Source: Bifidobacterium crudilactis (GTDB lineage: Bacteria > Actinomycetota > Actinomycetes > Actinomycetales > Bifidobacteriaceae). From it: a DNA stretch of 64,000 nt. The stretch lies in assembly GCF_000738005.1 (NCBI RefSeq), contig NZ_JHAL01000002.1:248001-312000 (forward strand), written 5' to 3'. Position 1 is the stretch's first letter, and every line of letters begins with the position of its first letter. The notes beneath the pieces were generated by a model. That model was not told where the DNA came from, searched no databases, and worked only from the letters and a program-made list of their open reading frames with translations. The position numbers were made by a program, and so were the translations under genes. Positions 39,667 through 50,681 of the stretch are shown here, in pieces.

Positions 39667-40794
39667 ATGGCAGACTTTGAAGTAATGCAGACGATAGACG
39701 AGGCTCGGTCGATTTTCGAGTCGATTGCCAAGGCGGTCGACATGGACGACCTGCGTGAGCGAATCACAAGCTTGGAGCAGGAGGCCAGTGCGCCCGGTCT
39801 CTGGGACGACCAGGAGAACGCCCAGAAGGTCACCAGCCGGCTGTCCGCAGCACAGACCCTGCTGAGGCATCTGGAATCAGCTCAGCAGCGTTTGGAGGAT
39901 GTGCAGACACTGGTCGAGATGGCTCGCGAGGAAAGCGATCAGGACACTCTTGACGAGGCCGCCGCTGAGTCGGATTCCTTGAAACATGACCTCGTCGAGA
40001 TGGAAATTCAGACTCTGCTCGACGGCGAGTATGACGAACGAGCTGCGGTGGTGACGATCCGCTCCGGTGCGGGTGGGGTCGATGCGGCGGATTGGGCACA
40101 GATGCTGATGAGGATGTATCTGCGTTGGTCCGAACGCCATGGTTACAAGACGACGGTTATGGATACCTCCTATGCGGAAGAGGCGGGCATCAAGTCCGCA
40201 ACCTTCCAGGTTCAGGCTCCTTACGCGTATGGGCGTCTTTCGGTCGAGGGCGGTACGCACCGTTTGGTGCGCATCTCGCCATTTGACAATCAGGGCAGAA
40301 GACAGACAAGCTTTGCGGCGGTCGAGGTCATTCCTCTGGTGGAGGCGACCGATCATATCGATGTGCCCGATTCGGATATTCGCGTTGACACCTACTGCTC
40401 GTCGGGTCCCGGCGGACAGGGTGTGAACACCACGTATTCCGCCGTGCGCATCACCCATCTTCCGACCAACATCGTCGTGACCATGCAGGACGAACGCAGT
40501 CAGATTCAGAATCGCGCCGCCGCCATGGCAGTGCTGCAGTCGCGCCTGCTCGTTCTCCGACACGAAGAGGAAGCGAAACGCAAGAAGGAACTGGCAGGCG
40601 ATATCAAAGCCAGTTGGGGCGACCAGATGCGCTCCTATGTGCTTCATCCCTACCAGATGGTCAAGGATCTCAGGACTGGCTACGAGACTTCGGATACACA
40701 AGGGGTCTTCGACGGCGATATCGACGCATTCATCGATGCGGGCATCAGGTGGCGTCATCAGCAACGTCGCGAAGACGCAGAAGCAAAGGAATAG
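39667..40794 (+). CDS. prfB: Peptide chain release factor 2
   Basis: Reads UAA and UGA. The GGQ loop is in [15 protein letters not shown] and the stop-recognition region contains DRRAT-like segments replaced here by the family's own variant near [13 protein letters not shown]. No in-frame UGA interrupts the N-terminus, so the programmed +1 frameshift seen in many bacteria is absent, as in most Actinobacteria. I chose the ATG at 39667; an ATG 12 bases upstream is also possible. PrmC (16674) should methylate its glutamine. It precedes ftsE by eight bases. Confidence 0.93.
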   Translation: MADFEVMQTIDEARSIFESIAKAVDMDDLRERITSLEQEASAPGLWDDQENAQKVTSRLSAAQTLLRHLESAQQRLEDVQTLVEMAREESDQDTLDEAAAESDSLKHDLVEMEIQTLLDGEYDERAAVVTIRSGAGGVDAADWAQMLMRMYLRWSERHGYKTTVMDTSYAEEAGIKSATFQVQAPYAYGRLSVEGGTHRLVRISPFDNQGRRQTSFAAVEVIPLVEATDHIDVPDSDIRVDTYCSSGPGGQGVNTTYSAVRITHLPTNIVVTMQDERSQIQNRAAAMAVLQSRLLVLRHEEEAKRKKELAGDIKASWGDQMRSYVLHPYQMVKDLRTGYETSDTQGVFDGDIDAFIDAGIRWRHQQRREDAEAKE

Positions 40795-40802
40795 GAGACG
40801 AC

Positions 40803-42107
40803 ATGGCGCTTATCTCGTTGGAGCATGTGAGCAAGGTGTATCCGAAAGGTTCGCGGCCTGCGTTGAGTGATGTCAATCTTGACATCGAACGCGGCAATTT
40901 TGTGTTTCTCGTGGGTGCATCGGGTTCGGGCAAAACCACGCTGCTGAGCCTGCTGCTGCACGAGGAAGAGGCCACCGAGGGTGAAATCAGGGTCGCGGGC
41001 AATGACCTTCGACGACTGAGCAATCGTCAGGTGCCGATGTATCGTCGCAGCATCGGTTTCGTATTCCAGGATTACAAACTGCTCGCCAACAAGACCGTGT
41101 GGCAGAACGTGGCTTTTGCGCTTGAAGTGATCGGCACACGCCGCAGCACCATCAAATCCTTGGTGCCGCAGGTCCTGAAAACCGTTGGTCTGACGGGAAA
41201 AGAGAAGAATTTCCCTCATGAGCTTTCAGGCGGAGAGGCTCAGCGCGTCGCCATCGCCAGAGCCTATGTCAATCATCCCCAGATTCTGCTCGCCGATGAG
41301 CCTACGGGAAATCTCGATCCGACGACATCGCTGGGCATCATGGAGGTCCTCGAAGCGATTAACCGCACGGGGACCACGATTGTGATGGCCACGCATAACG
41401 AGGAGATCGTGAATTCCATGCGTAAGCGCGTCGTGGAATTGCACACGGGCAAGATCGTGCGTGACGAGGCCCGTGGCTCCTACGATTCCGCGAAGTTCTT
41501 CCCCGACGCCGACGTTGAGGCCAAGGCACAGCATGCCATACAGGGCGGGGCCATCGAAACCCATGCCGAAATCGCAGAGGAGATAGCGCCTACTCCCGAG
41601 GTCGCCGGGGCTCCGGCCGAACTCGACAATGACACTGAAAGCGGCACGGATGTGCGTAAGGCCGTCGACGGCAGCGAGCAGGGCGATGAGGGGATAGCAC
41701 GCCTCGCGAATTCGGTGCATTCTGGACGCAAGGGCAGATATGGCGAGGCTTTTGCACCGGTCGAAACCACCTTGACATGGGGCAAGGGCATCCGCCTTGA
41801 CACCCCCTCGGCGGATGCCGTCGAAGAGTCGACCGAAGAGAAGGCTTCGACTTCCGGGAGCGCATCTGACCAGGGGTCAACACAGCAGCAGACACCGGTG
41901 GAAAGCAAGGGCGCTGATTCAGGAAGCGATGATGCGTCTGCAAAGAACGCAACCGTGGATGGCGAAGAGGAAAGTCATGCCAAGGCGGTTCCGGCACCGC
42001 CCACACCTCCGAGTTCGCCGAAGGGTGAAGTTCGTGGCGTTCAGGCAGAGCCATCCGAGAATACCGAAGGGTCACAATCCCACGGTGAGGATCAGGGGGA
42101 CAAGTGA
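40803..42107 (+). CDS. ftsE: Cell-division ATPase FtsE with a long C-terminal extension
   Basis: The first 230 residues form a standard FtsE ATPase: Walker [10 protein letters not shown], signature LSGGEAQR, Walker [13 protein letters not shown]. FtsEX controls wall hydrolases from the inner membrane side during division. The remaining 200 residues are acidic, Ser/Pro/Glu-rich, and lack any recognisable fold; such tails occur in bifidobacterial FtsE. The start at 40803 follows GGAGACG. It overlaps ftsX, and the secreted CHAP protein at 43140 is the likely target of the complex. Confidence 0.92.
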   Translation: MALISLEHVSKVYPKGSRPALSDVNLDIERGNFVFLVGASGSGKTTLLSLLLHEEEATEGEIRVAGNDLRRLSNRQVPMYRRSIGFVFQDYKLLANKTVWQNVAFALEVIGTRRSTIKSLVPQVLKTVGLTGKEKNFPHELSGGEAQRVAIARAYVNHPQILLADEPTGNLDPTTSLGIMEVLEAINRTGTTIVMATHNEEIVNSMRKRVVELHTGKIVRDEARGSYDSAKFFPDADVEAKAQHAIQGGAIETHAEIAEEIAPTPEVAGAPAELDNDTESGTDVRKAVDGSEQGDEGIARLANSVHSGRKGRYGEAFAPVETTLTWGKGIRLDTPSADAVEESTEEKASTSGSASDQGSTQQQTPVESKGADSGSDDASAKNATVDGEEESHAKAVPAPPTPPSSPKGEVRGVQAEPSENTEGSQSHGEDQGDK

Positions 42108-43030
42108 TGAGATTCCAATTCATACTTTCGGAAACATGGACGAGCCTGAAGCGCAACGGCCCCATGATTCTCTCCGTCACTCTCGTGACCTTCATCTCCT
42201 TCCTGTTCATCGGCGCCTCGGGATTGATGCAGGCCCAGATAACCAAAGCCAAGGGTGACTGGTACGACAAGGTCGAGGTCGTGGTGTGGCTGTGCCCGGA
42301 CGGGTCCAGCCAATCCGCGACATGTGCGTCCGGCAAGGCGCCGACCCAATCGGAAATCGTCGCCATCGAGGACGTCATCCACACCGAACTGTCGGATGAT
42401 GTTTCCAAGATCACCTACATGAGCCAAGAGGACTTCTACAAGAACATCTTCCTCAAGGAATATCCCAATGGCCTCTATGAGGGGCGTACCCTCACCGCAG
42501 CGGATATGCAGTCCTCATTGCGACTGAAACTGACCGACCCGACCAAATACCAAGTGATCTCCGAGGTGCTTTCGGGCAAGACGGGGGTGGAGGAGGTCGT
42601 CGACCAACGGCAGATATTCGATCCGGTGTTCAGCATTCTTAATCGTGCGACGGCGGTGACCGTGGTACTTGCGGCGGTGATGGTCCTGGTGGCCATCATG
42701 CTTACGGGTACGACCATACGAATGTCGGCCGCTTCGAGAAAGAACGAAACCGAGATCATGAGGCTGGTCGGAGCATCGAACTGGACCATCAGTCTGCCCT
42801 TCATTCTGGAAGGCGTCTTCGCCTCGCTGCTCGGGTCCGTGCTTTCCGTCGTCGCTTTGGGTGTGATTGTCAACACATTCGTCACGGACTGGCTGGCGAA
42901 GTCGATATCGTGGATGCCGTTCATCAACCAATCCACGGTATTGCTTATGGCACCGGCCTTGATTCTTGGTGCGATGCTGCTTTCCGGCATTGCCTCGGCC
43001 TTCTCGCTGCGCAGATATCTGAAGGCCTGA
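42104..43030 (+). CDS. ftsX: Cell-division protein FtsX
   Basis: Membrane partner of FtsE: one N-terminal helix (about residues 20-40), a large extracellular loop of about 130 residues that would bind the hydrolase, then three C-terminal helices with the FtsX signature including [15 protein letters not shown]. The GTG at 42104 and ATG at 42107 are both possible, and both overlap the ftsE stop. The extracellular loop contains two cysteines, possibly a disulfide. Confidence 0.93.
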   Translation: MMRFQFILSETWTSLKRNGPMILSVTLVTFISFLFIGASGLMQAQITKAKGDWYDKVEVVVWLCPDGSSQSATCASGKAPTQSEIVAIEDVIHTELSDDVSKITYMSQEDFYKNIFLKEYPNGLYEGRTLTAADMQSSLRLKLTDPTKYQVISEVLSGKTGVEEVVDQRQIFDPVFSILNRATAVTVVLAAVMVLVAIMLTGTTIRMSAASRKNETEIMRLVGASNWTISLPFILEGVFASLLGSVLSVVALGVIVNTFVTDWLAKSISWMPFINQSTVLLMAPALILGAMLLSGIASAFSLRRYLKA

Positions 43031-43139
43031 CATGCGATCGACAGGCACCGACGGGGCTGAGCGAGGTCCAGTCGCATATTGGCGGATACAGACTGCTGCT
43101 GTACGATATATGTCTACATGTGACTTGAAAGGCTGATTC

Positions 43140-44606
43140 ATGAAGCAGACAACACGTTTCAAAGCTGTCAGTGCGGGACTGCTATGCACAGCGATGACGC
43201 TTGCCGGCGGCATTGTGGCCAGCACCGCGGTGGTGCAGACCGCCCAGGCGGTCCCCAGTTATTCCGAATATCAGCAGAAGCTGGCATCCAGTGATGAGCT
43301 GAAATCGCAGCTCGCCGGTGTCAATTCGGCGTTGCAGGATAAAATTCTTCAACTCAACGACCTCGTCGAGAATCAGATTCCGGCCGCTCAGAAAGCTGCT
43401 GATGCCGCTGCTGATGCCGCTCAATCCGCAAAACAGCAGGCGGATGCCGCTGCTGAACGTCTGGACGCGGCGCAAAAGGACAAAAGCGATCTTGAAGGTA
43501 AGATTGCCGAAACCGGTGCGAACTACGATGACGCCAAGGCTGCCGTGGCGCAGTTGGCTCGCAGTAGCTTCCACGGTTCCGATGCATCCGATGTGATGGA
43601 TGTGGTCACCAATACGAAGACCACTGGCGAGTTCGTCGACAAGATGCAGTCGAAAGCAGCAGTGACGCGCAGTGAAAGCGAAGCAGCGAACGATGCGGCT
43701 ACAACCCTCAGCGATTCGATGAATCGCAAACAGAGGCTCGAGGCAATCGAAAAGCAGATTGCCGTGTTGAAGCAGCAGACCGCTGATCAGGCGGCCACCG
43801 CCCAACAGGCCGCGTCCGACGCCTCCGCCAAGCAGGCAAGCCTCAACTCCTTGCGAGAGGAGGGTAGCACCCAGCAGGCCGCGCTCGAATCTCAGCAGAG
43901 TCAGCTTTCTTCCGACTCCGCCAAGGAGGCCGCTCAGGCGGTGATGATGAAGGCTCAGATTGACGCGTACAACCTTCAGCTGCAGCAGCAGCGTCAGCAG
44001 GCTGCGGCCAATGCCGCTGCGGCGGCGGCTTCCGCACAGGGCCAGTACAAGAAGCCGTCGAGTTCCTCGTCTTCGAGTTCCTCGAATTCCGGTTCGAGCA
44101 GTGCCAATTCCGGTTCGAGCAGCTCGAATTCGGGTTCCGGCAACTCCGGCTCCGGCTCGAGCAATTCGGGCGGGTCCAACTCGGGCTCGGCCTCGGGTAT
44201 GAACTACTCGGTACCGGGCAACTGTCCGGCGGGTGCGACCTATTGCTACGGTCATCGCACCGGTAACGTCGGCAATGCATACCCCTTCAGTCAGTGCACC
44301 TGGTGGGCGTATATCAGAAGACAGCAGCTCAATCTCCCTGTCGGCTCATATCTGGGCAACGGACAGGATTGGGCCAACTCCGCTCGGGCTTTGGGATATC
44401 TGGTGAATCACACTCCTCATGTGGGTGCTGCGATTTCCCTTCGTGGAGGCCAGCTTGGTGCCAACGCTCAGTACGGGCATGTGGCTATCGTCGAGCAGGT
44501 TAATGCCAATTCCATCATCATCTCCGAAACCGGTGCGAGCCTGCAAGGGACCATCGTGTCCCGCACAATCTACAATCCGGGGCTGTACTGGTACGTACAC
44601 TACTGA
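43140..44606 (+). CDS. Secreted coiled-coil CHAP peptidoglycan hydrolase (FtsEX-linked)
   Basis: The signal peptide (about 1-37, ending in AQA) is followed by a coiled-coil region (about 45-305) typical of FtsEX-activated hydrolases such as PcsB, RipC and EnvC. A Ser/Gly/Asn-rich flexible linker (about 305-360) leads to a CHAP amidase/endopeptidase domain with the catalytic Cys in QCTWW and the His in YGHVAIVE. Placement directly after ftsEX supports a role in splitting daughter cells. Two terminal structures follow: a strong terminator (44629) and palindromic copy 3 (44731). Confidence 0.9.
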   Translation: MKQTTRFKAVSAGLLCTAMTLAGGIVASTAVVQTAQAVPSYSEYQQKLASSDELKSQLAGVNSALQDKILQLNDLVENQIPAAQKAADAAADAAQSAKQQADAAAERLDAAQKDKSDLEGKIAETGANYDDAKAAVAQLARSSFHGSDASDVMDVVTNTKTTGEFVDKMQSKAAVTRSESEAANDAATTLSDSMNRKQRLEAIEKQIAVLKQQTADQAATAQQAASDASAKQASLNSLREEGSTQQAALESQQSQLSSDSAKEAAQAVMMKAQIDAYNLQLQQQRQQAAANAAAAAASAQGQYKKPSSSSSSSSSNSGSSSANSGSSSSNSGSGNSGSGSSNSGGSNSGSASGMNYSVPGNCPAGATYCYGHRTGNVGNAYPFSQCTWWAYIRRQQLNLPVGSYLGNGQDWANSARALGYLVNHTPHVGAAISLRGGQLGANAQYGHVAIVEQVNANSIIISETGASLQGTIVSRTIYNPGLYWYVHY

Positions 44607-44628
44607 GTTTTCTCTGCGTGAAGGCTAC

Positions 44629-44664
44629 GGCACAGGCTCCGGAAGGTATTTCGGAGCCTGTGCC
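44629..44664 (+). terminator. Terminator of the CHAP gene
   Basis: GGCACAGGCTCCG pairs with CGGAGCCTGTGCC across a ten-base loop, 22 bases after the stop codon. Confidence 0.8.
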
Positions 44665-45023
44665 ATAGGTGATGGCTGTCGGTGCAGGAATTTGTTGGCT
44701 CTTCTCATTTGGCGTGTAAGGCCTGAACACGATAACTGCACTACCGGAACAGCAACGTGGTGATAATTTCTCCGAAAAGCTGTCCTTGTAGTGCAGGTAT
44801 CTGCGCACCTGCAAACGGGACTGAATCAGCGCAGGGTCATAGGCGATAAGCTCCCGGCTTGATGTCGGAGTATCCATCTGGGCATGATGCCCGGAAGCTT
44901 CGTGCCCGCGCTATCTGTGCTATCCTCGAGCCTTGCATATGAGGACCGTGTGTGAGCCGGTCGGCAGGGCGTGGGCCTTGCAGGAAAACGACTCGCACGT
45001 TTACCGCACGAAGGAGGTTTGCG
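44665..45023. other. Intergenic region upstream of smpB
   Basis: Apart from palindromic copy 3 (44731-44801), I see no gene in this stretch. The smpB start at 45024 is well marked by AAGGAGG. Confidence 0.5.
44731..44801 (+). repeat. Palindromic element, copy 3 (71 bp)
   Basis: Begins GATAACTGCACTACC and ends GTAGTGCAGGTATC, with one mismatch in the outer arm. It shares the ACTA/TAGT subtype with copy 2. It lies after the CHAP gene terminator. Confidence 0.85.
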
Positions 45024-45506
45024 ATGGCTAAGGAGCAGGGGACCGTGACGATTGCCAATAATCGTCGGGCACGTCATGACTATGCCATCGAGGACCACCT
45101 TGAGGCGGGTATCGCTTTGACGGGTACCGAGGTGAAATCCTTGCGCGAAGGTCGAGCCTCGTTGGCGGAATCCTTCGTGAGCATCGACAGACGAGGTGAG
45201 ATGTGGCTGGAGAATGCCAATATTCCTGAGTATCTCAATGGCACCTGGAATAATCATGCCCCCAAACGCAAGCGTAAACTCCTGCTGCACTCAGCTCAGA
45301 TTGCGAAACTGTCAAGGCAGACGGAAGCCAAGGGGTACACAATCGTTCCGCTGAGCATGTATTTCAAGGACGGCCGCGTCAAAATCGAGATTGCTCTGGC
45401 ACGCGGCAAACGCGAGTACGACAAGCGGCAATCCCTGCGCGAAGAACAGGATAAGCGTGAAGCGCAACGGGCAATGCGATACAAGAACATGAATCGCGGC
45501 GAATAG
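45024..45506 (+). CDS. smpB: SsrA-binding protein
   Basis: Partner of tmRNA in rescue of stalled ribosomes. The OB-fold core (residues 10-130) contains [16 protein letters not shown] and the C-terminal helix is basic ([12 protein letters not shown]). Length 160 is normal. The tmRNA gene, often a neighbour, is not visible in this window. AAGGAGG is six bases upstream, making the start secure; the longer frame is not needed. Confidence 0.95.
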   Translation: MAKEQGTVTIANNRRARHDYAIEDHLEAGIALTGTEVKSLREGRASLAESFVSIDRRGEMWLENANIPEYLNGTWNNHAPKRKRKLLLHSAQIAKLSRQTEAKGYTIVPLSMYFKDGRVKIEIALARGKREYDKRQSLREEQDKREAQRAMRYKNMNRGE

Positions 45507-45673
45507 CTCCGGTCTACGTAGCAGTACATCAGGCCGGGCCCACTGTTCCACCCGAGGTGCAATATTGTCATACGCCGTATGGGCAGCCTTCAACAACTCA
45601 GAGTGCTTCGGTGCTTACGGTGGCCTGGCGCATCTCAACTGAATGACCGCATATTGGGCGAATCACACGATTG

Positions 45674-45721
45674 GTGACATGGGCGAATTACCTTGTCTCT
45701 TTACGACTTCGTGACATGGGC
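45674..45721. promoter_or_regulatory. Direct repeats GTGACATGGGC upstream of the amino-acid ABC transporter
   Basis: GTGACATGGGC occurs at 45674-45684 and 45711-45721 (37 bases apart), with a related ATTGGGCGAAT just upstream. The 37-bp spacing could suit a dimer or tandem binding site before the operon at 45789. No regulator is encoded next to it. Confidence 0.35.
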
Positions 45722-45788
45722 CTTTTACTCTCCCTGATAAGGGGCGTCCGATGTTGTGCATGAGGGAGCCATCAACGAGAGGGAAGAA

Positions 45789-46730
45789 ATGACATACGGG
45801 AAATTGAAATGCGCCGTCACAGCTGTGCTCAGCGGCGCACTGATGCTGTCGATGGCCGCATGCGGCACAAGCGATGAATCCGGCGCTTCGTCGGCGGGAG
45901 TCTCGGGTTCCGCGGCGACACCGTCGGCTTATGACGTCAGCGGAATCTCCAAGGATGAGAGCATCGCCTCCCTGTTGCCGAGCTATATCGCACAGGATGG
46001 CAAGCTTACGGTGGGTATGGATACGTCTTATGCTCCTGCCGAATTCCTCGATGCCGATGGCAAGACCCCTATCGGGTATGACGTGGATCTGGTGAATGCC
46101 ATATCGAAGGTTCTGGGGTTGACGCCAGACCCGCAGACGGCGACCTTCGATGCGATTATTCCTTCGATAGGCACCAAGTACGACATCGGCGTATCCAGTT
46201 TCACGGTCACCAAGGAGCGCAGCGAGGCCGTCGACTTCGTGACGTATTTCAAGGCGGGCATGACCTATGCCGTGCAGAAGGGTAATCCGCAGAAAGTCGA
46301 CGTGAAGGACCTGTGCGGCATCAAACTGGGTGTGCAGACCGGCACCACGGAGGAAGAGGAAGCCACAACCGCGAGCAAAGCCTGCACGGACAGCGGCAAG
46401 AAGGCCATCGACATACAGTCATACAAGCAGCAGACCGATGTCACCACAGCGCTGGTGACAGGCAAGGTCGATGCCCTGTACGCCGACAGCCCGGTGACCG
46501 GCTACGCCATTGAGCAGACAGGCGACAAACTGCAGACGCTCGGGGAGGACCAGGGCGTGGCGCCTCAGGCCATCGCCATCAAGAAGGGTGACACTCAGAC
46601 CGATGAAGCCATCCAGAAGGCTTTGCAGAAGCTGATAGACGACGGCACCTACGGCAAGATTCTCAAGTCGTGGGGATCCCAGGCCGGAGCCATCGACAAG
46701 GCCGAGATCAATCCGACGGTGAGTGAGTAA
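45789..46730 (+). CDS. Polar amino-acid ABC transporter, substrate-binding lipoprotein
   Basis: Family 3 extracellular solute-binding protein. The lipobox LSMAAC has its Cys at residue 25 after a signal peptide, so it is anchored to the outside of the membrane. The ligand-facing opening is DTSYAPAEF with the partner Asp in GYDVDLV. I chose the ATG at 45789 with GAGGGAAG upstream rather than 45756. It heads a binding-protein, permease, ATPase operon. Polar or basic amino acids or cystine are likely; the exact ligand cannot be read. Confidence 0.88.
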   Translation: MTYGKLKCAVTAVLSGALMLSMAACGTSDESGASSAGVSGSAATPSAYDVSGISKDESIASLLPSYIAQDGKLTVGMDTSYAPAEFLDADGKTPIGYDVDLVNAISKVLGLTPDPQTATFDAIIPSIGTKYDIGVSSFTVTKERSEAVDFVTYFKAGMTYAVQKGNPQKVDVKDLCGIKLGVQTGTTEEEEATTASKACTDSGKKAIDIQSYKQQTDVTTALVTGKVDALYADSPVTGYAIEQTGDKLQTLGEDQGVAPQAIAIKKGDTQTDEAIQKALQKLIDDGTYGKILKSWGSQAGAIDKAEINPTVSE

Positions 46731-46790
46731 CATCGTTCGTATATGTGTGTTCTCCCGGTTGTGTACGGGTGCCGCACGTGCCGTGGCTCG

Positions 46791-46837
46791 GATGGATGCC
46801 CGGCCCGCTCTGCTTGGAGTGTTCGCGGGCATCCATC
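46791..46837 (+). terminator. Intercistronic hairpin between binding protein and permease
   Basis: GATGGATGCCCG and CGGGCATCCATC pair across a 23-base loop. Such hairpins often lower downstream expression, so the lipoprotein is made in excess over the permease; this is a plausible but untested reading. Confidence 0.55.
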
Positions 46838-46900
46838 GAGTATTGACGTGAGCAGTTGATTCGATGCCGGAAATCGGGGTGTCGGGTTTGAAGGAGGGGT

Positions 46901-47878
46901 ATGCCGAAGAGGGACAGCGACGAGGGATTGGATATACCGAATAGGATATCCGCACGGCGTGTGAGAAAACCCGGACCGTATGTTGCGGCGGTGATCGTGA
47001 TCGTCATCGCGCTGATGCTGATTCACGGCATGGTGACGAATCCGAATTTCGATTGGCCCACCGTCTGGATGTATCTGTTCAACGAGAACGTTCTTTCGGG
47101 AATCGGATGGACCCTGCAGTTGACGGTCTACGCGATGCTCCTTGCCACGGTGCTCGCGGTTATTCTGGCCATGATGCGCAAATCGGCCAATGCGGTGCTT
47201 CGTGCGGTCAGCTGGTTCTTCATATGGTTCTTCCGAGGTACTCCCGTGTATACGCAGCTGGTCTTCTGGGGTCTGTTCTCCGTGCTGGTCCCCAAGATTG
47301 CGCTGGGTGTGCCTTTTGGCCCGGAATTCTGGAGTTTCGACACTAAAACCCTCATTTCCGCCGGCACTGCGGCTGTGCTCGGACTGGGACTCAACGAGGC
47401 CGCCTATCTGTCGGAAATCGTCAGGGCCGGCATCGAGGCTGTGGATACGGGGCAATCGGAGGCGGCTGCCGCTTTGGGGATGCGTCGTTCACTGATTATG
47501 CGCCGTATCATCCTTCCACAGGCCATGCGCATCATCGTGCCTCCCACGGGCAACGAGACCATCGGCATGCTGAAAACGACGTCCTTGGTGTTGGCGGTGC
47601 CGTTCACCTTGGAATTGCAGTTTGCCACGAATGCCATCGCCAATCGCATCTACAAGCCGATTCCGCTGCTGCTGGTGGCCTGCATCTGGTATCTGGTCAT
47701 CACCACTGTGCTGATGTTCGCGCAATCCAGACTCGAACATCATTTCGGCAAGGGCTTCGATGCCAGAGCTATGGGCAGCAAGGGGCAGCAGCCGCCGTTG
47801 CCGGGCAAAACCGACGGTGAACCCAAGGATGCGGTAGACAAGGTGAATCAGGCGACGATGGTGGGGTTGAACGCATGA
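46901..47878 (+). CDS. Polar amino-acid ABC transporter permease
   Basis: About five to six hydrophobic helices, with the permease coupling loop [22 protein letters not shown] contacting the ATPase. The N-terminus has a basic extension of about 30 residues and the C-terminus a disordered tail of about 45. It overlaps the ATPase gene by four bases. Confidence 0.88.
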   Translation: MPKRDSDEGLDIPNRISARRVRKPGPYVAAVIVIVIALMLIHGMVTNPNFDWPTVWMYLFNENVLSGIGWTLQLTVYAMLLATVLAVILAMMRKSANAVLRAVSWFFIWFFRGTPVYTQLVFWGLFSVLVPKIALGVPFGPEFWSFDTKTLISAGTAAVLGLGLNEAAYLSEIVRAGIEAVDTGQSEAAAALGMRRSLIMRRIILPQAMRIIVPPTGNETIGMLKTTSLVLAVPFTLELQFATNAIANRIYKPIPLLLVACIWYLVITTVLMFAQSRLEHHFGKGFDARAMGSKGQQPPLPGKTDGEPKDAVDKVNQATMVGLNA

Positions 47879-48684
47879 GCATGCAAGACAACAGCACGCA
47901 GGAAGCGACGAAGGCCGCCAGTACGGTGGCCGCAATCGAAATTAACGAGGTTCATAAGGCATTCGGCAACCTGCACGTGCTTAAAGGCGTGAGTCTCAAG
48001 GTGCTGCCGGGAACGGTGACCGCTATTCTCGGTCCTTCGGGTTCGGGTAAATCCACATTGCTGCGCATGATCAACCAGCTGGAGACCCGAAGCGGAGGCG
48101 AGATTTTCGTCGAAGGCGAACTGGTGGGATACAAGCATCTGAAGGACGGTGGTCTGCGGATGCTCGATGACCGTGAGATTGCGCGCCAACGTGCGAACAT
48201 CGGGATGGTGTTCCAACGTTTCAATCTGTTCCCGCACAAAACCGCCGTGGAGAATGTCATGGAAGCGCCGGTCCATGTGGCCGGAATCTCCAAGAGGGAG
48301 GCTCGTCAGCAGGCTCTTGACGAACTTGAGCGCGTGGGCTTGGCGGACCGAGCCAACTACTATCCCGCCCAGCTGTCGGGCGGACAGCAGCAGCGTGTGG
48401 CCATTGCGCGGGCATTGGCCATGCATCCGAAAATCATGCTTTTCGACGAGCCGACATCGGCATTGGACCCTGAGCTGGTCGGAGAGGTGCTTTCGGTGAT
48501 GCGGCAGGTGGCACACGAAGGCATCACCATGGTCGTGGTCACGCATGAGATGGGCTTCGCCCGTGAGGTTGCGGATCAGGTGGTGTTCATGGATGGCGGG
48601 GTCGTCGTCGAAAGCGGTACCTCCGACATCATCGACCATCCGAAGACCGAGCGCTTCTCGAGCTTCCTGAAATCCGTCCTGTGA
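47875..48684 (+). CDS. Polar amino-acid ABC transporter ATPase
   Basis: One PAAT-type nucleotide-binding domain of 269 residues: Walker [11 protein letters not shown]-loop in [11 protein letters not shown], signature LSGGQQQR and Walker [13 protein letters not shown]. It is the third gene of the operon and shares four bases with the permease gene. Confidence 0.92.
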   Translation: MSMQDNSTQEATKAASTVAAIEINEVHKAFGNLHVLKGVSLKVLPGTVTAILGPSGSGKSTLLRMINQLETRSGGEIFVEGELVGYKHLKDGGLRMLDDREIARQRANIGMVFQRFNLFPHKTAVENVMEAPVHVAGISKREARQQALDELERVGLADRANYYPAQLSGGQQQRVAIARALAMHPKIMLFDEPTSALDPELVGEVLSVMRQVAHEGITMVVVTHEMGFAREVADQVVFMDGGVVVESGTSDIIDHPKTERFSSFLKSVL

Positions 48685-48764
48685 CGGTGGGTGCGTGTAG
48701 AGGTTCGGATAAGAAGACGGTATTGAGCCGACGATTGTCTGCGATGACCATACACTAGAAGACT

Positions 48765-50654
48765 ATGTGCGGAATCGTTGGATATGCTGGGTCGGGTTGT
48801 GCTTGCGGTAAGCCTTTGGAAGTGTGTATGCAAGGGCTTCAACGCTTGGAATACAGGGGTTATGACTCTGCCGGCGTGGCCTTGGTCGCTCCGGGTATGG
48901 ATGAGGTTGCCTGGCGGAAGAAATCCGGTCGGCTCAATAATCTCGAAGAGGATCTGGAGCGCCATCCGATGCCTGAGGCCACGGCCGGTATCGGTCACAC
49001 CCGTTGGGCGACGAACGGCGCACCCACGGATGTGAACGCCCACCCACATATGAGCAGCGATGGTCATATTGCTCTGATTCACAACGGCATCATCGAGAAT
49101 GCACCGCAGCTCAAGTTCAATCTTCAGGCCGAAGGCTACACCTTCGCATCGGCCACGGATACCGAGGTCGCGGCGAAGCTGCTCGGCAAGGTCGCCAATG
49201 AGGTCATAGTCCAGGAGGGGCATCCCGACCTGTTCAAGGCGATGCGACGTGTGGCGAGGATGCTGACCGGTGCCTTCACGCTGCTGGCCGTCGACTCGAG
49301 ACAGCCGGACATCGTGGTCGGAGCCCGTCACGACTCACCGCTGGTGGTTGGTTTGGGTGATGGCGAGAACTTCCTCGGTTCGGATGTGGCCGCTTTCGTC
49401 GCCTATACCAAGGAGGCGCTGGAGCTCGGACAGGACGAGGCCGTGTGCATCAGCGCCAACAGCGTGGAAGTCACCGATTTCGAAGGTAACGAGGTCTCCG
49501 AGCCCAAGCGTTTCACCGTTGACTGGGATGCATCCGCCACTGAAAAAGGCGGTTGGGATTCCTACATGGACAAGGAGATTCATGAGGAGCCGGCTGCGGT
49601 TGCCGACACGCTTCTTGGACGTTTCAGCGTTGACGGAGACCTGAACCTCGATGAGGTACGCATCGACGAGGATGTGTTCCGGTCAATCGACAAGATTGTC
49701 GTCATTGCCTGCGGTTCCGCATCCTATGCGGGTCTTGTCGCCAAATACGCCATCGAGCATTGGGTGCGTATTCCCGTGGAAATCGAGCTTGCTCACGAGT
49801 TCCGCTACAGGGATCCCATTCTGACGCCCAGAACGCTGGTGGTCGCCATCTCCCAATCCGGCGAAACGATGGATACCCTGATGGCGTTGCGCCACGCGCG
49901 TGAACAGGGTTCGCGGGTGCTGGCCATCTGCAATACCCAGGGTTCCACGATTCCCCGTGAATCCGATGCAGTGCTGTACACCCATGCAGGGCCGGAGATT
50001 GCGGTCGCCTCGACGAAGGCGTTTGTGGCCCAGATCGTGGCATCGTACCTTCTTGGGCTGTACCTGGCCCAGGTGAAGGGGACGATGTATCACGATGAGA
50101 TTCGTCATATCGTGGACAATCTCCGATCCATGCCCGAGAAGATTCAGTGGGTCTTGGACAATCAGGCAGAAACGATTGCGCAGACGGCCGAACGGATGTT
50201 GGATGCCCATTCCTTCCTCTTCCTCGGCCGGCATGTGGGCTATCCCGTGGCGATGGAAGGGGCACTCAAGCTCAAGGAAATCGCCTACACCTTCTCGGAG
50301 GGCTTCGCGGCGGGGGAGTTGAAACACGGCCCCATCGCGCTGGTCGACGAAGGAGAGCCGGTTGTGGTGATAGTACCGAGCCCCCGTGGCCGTGACGTGC
50401 TGCACAACAAGGTGATCTCTTCCATCGAGGAAGTGAAGGCGCGCGGCGCATTCACCATCGCTGTTGCCGAGGTGGGCGATCCCGATGTCGAGCATTATGC
50501 GGACGTGATTTTCTGGCGGCCCGAATGCTCAACATTGCTCAGTCCGCTGACCGATGTGGTGCCTCTGCAGCTCTTCGCCATGGATATGGCGAAGCTCAAG
50601 CATTACGACATCGACAAGCCTCGCAATCTGGCCAAGTCGGTGACAGTCGAGTAA
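48765..50654 (+). CDS. glmS: Glutamine--fructose-6-phosphate aminotransferase
   Basis: Makes glucosamine-6-phosphate for peptidoglycan. The N-terminal class II glutaminase has catalytic Cys2 (MCGIVGYAG) and two SIS isomerase domains follow. Length 629 is usual. The region before the ATG is short and shows no glmS-type ribozyme core or clear Shine-Dalgarno, so the mRNA may be leaderless. The fourth palindromic element begins 28 bases after the stop. Confidence 0.95.
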   Translation: MCGIVGYAGSGCACGKPLEVCMQGLQRLEYRGYDSAGVALVAPGMDEVAWRKKSGRLNNLEEDLERHPMPEATAGIGHTRWATNGAPTDVNAHPHMSSDGHIALIHNGIIENAPQLKFNLQAEGYTFASATDTEVAAKLLGKVANEVIVQEGHPDLFKAMRRVARMLTGAFTLLAVDSRQPDIVVGARHDSPLVVGLGDGENFLGSDVAAFVAYTKEALELGQDEAVCISANSVEVTDFEGNEVSEPKRFTVDWDASATEKGGWDSYMDKEIHEEPAAVADTLLGRFSVDGDLNLDEVRIDEDVFRSIDKIVVIACGSASYAGLVAKYAIEHWVRIPVEIELAHEFRYRDPILTPRTLVVAISQSGETMDTLMALRHAREQGSRVLAICNTQGSTIPRESDAVLYTHAGPEIAVASTKAFVAQIVASYLLGLYLAQVKGTMYHDEIRHIVDNLRSMPEKIQWVLDNQAETIAQTAERMLDAHSFLFLGRHVGYPVAMEGALKLKEIAYTFSEGFAAGELKHGPIALVDEGEPVVVIVPSPRGRDVLHNKVISSIEEVKARGAFTIAVAEVGDPDVEHYADVIFWRPECSTLLSPLTDVVPLQLFAMDMAKLKHYDIDKPRNLAKSVTVE

Positions 50655-50681
50655 AAGCCGTTGAGTAGATACCGTTGAGAT

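Noticed and set aside
39667-40794. Programmed +1 frameshift in prfB
   Set aside because: The reading frame is continuous from the start; no in-frame UGA near codon 25.
48685-48764. glmS ribozyme
   Set aside because: The gap before glmS is only 80 bases and shows none of the conserved core; the ribozyme is also not expected in Actinobacteria.
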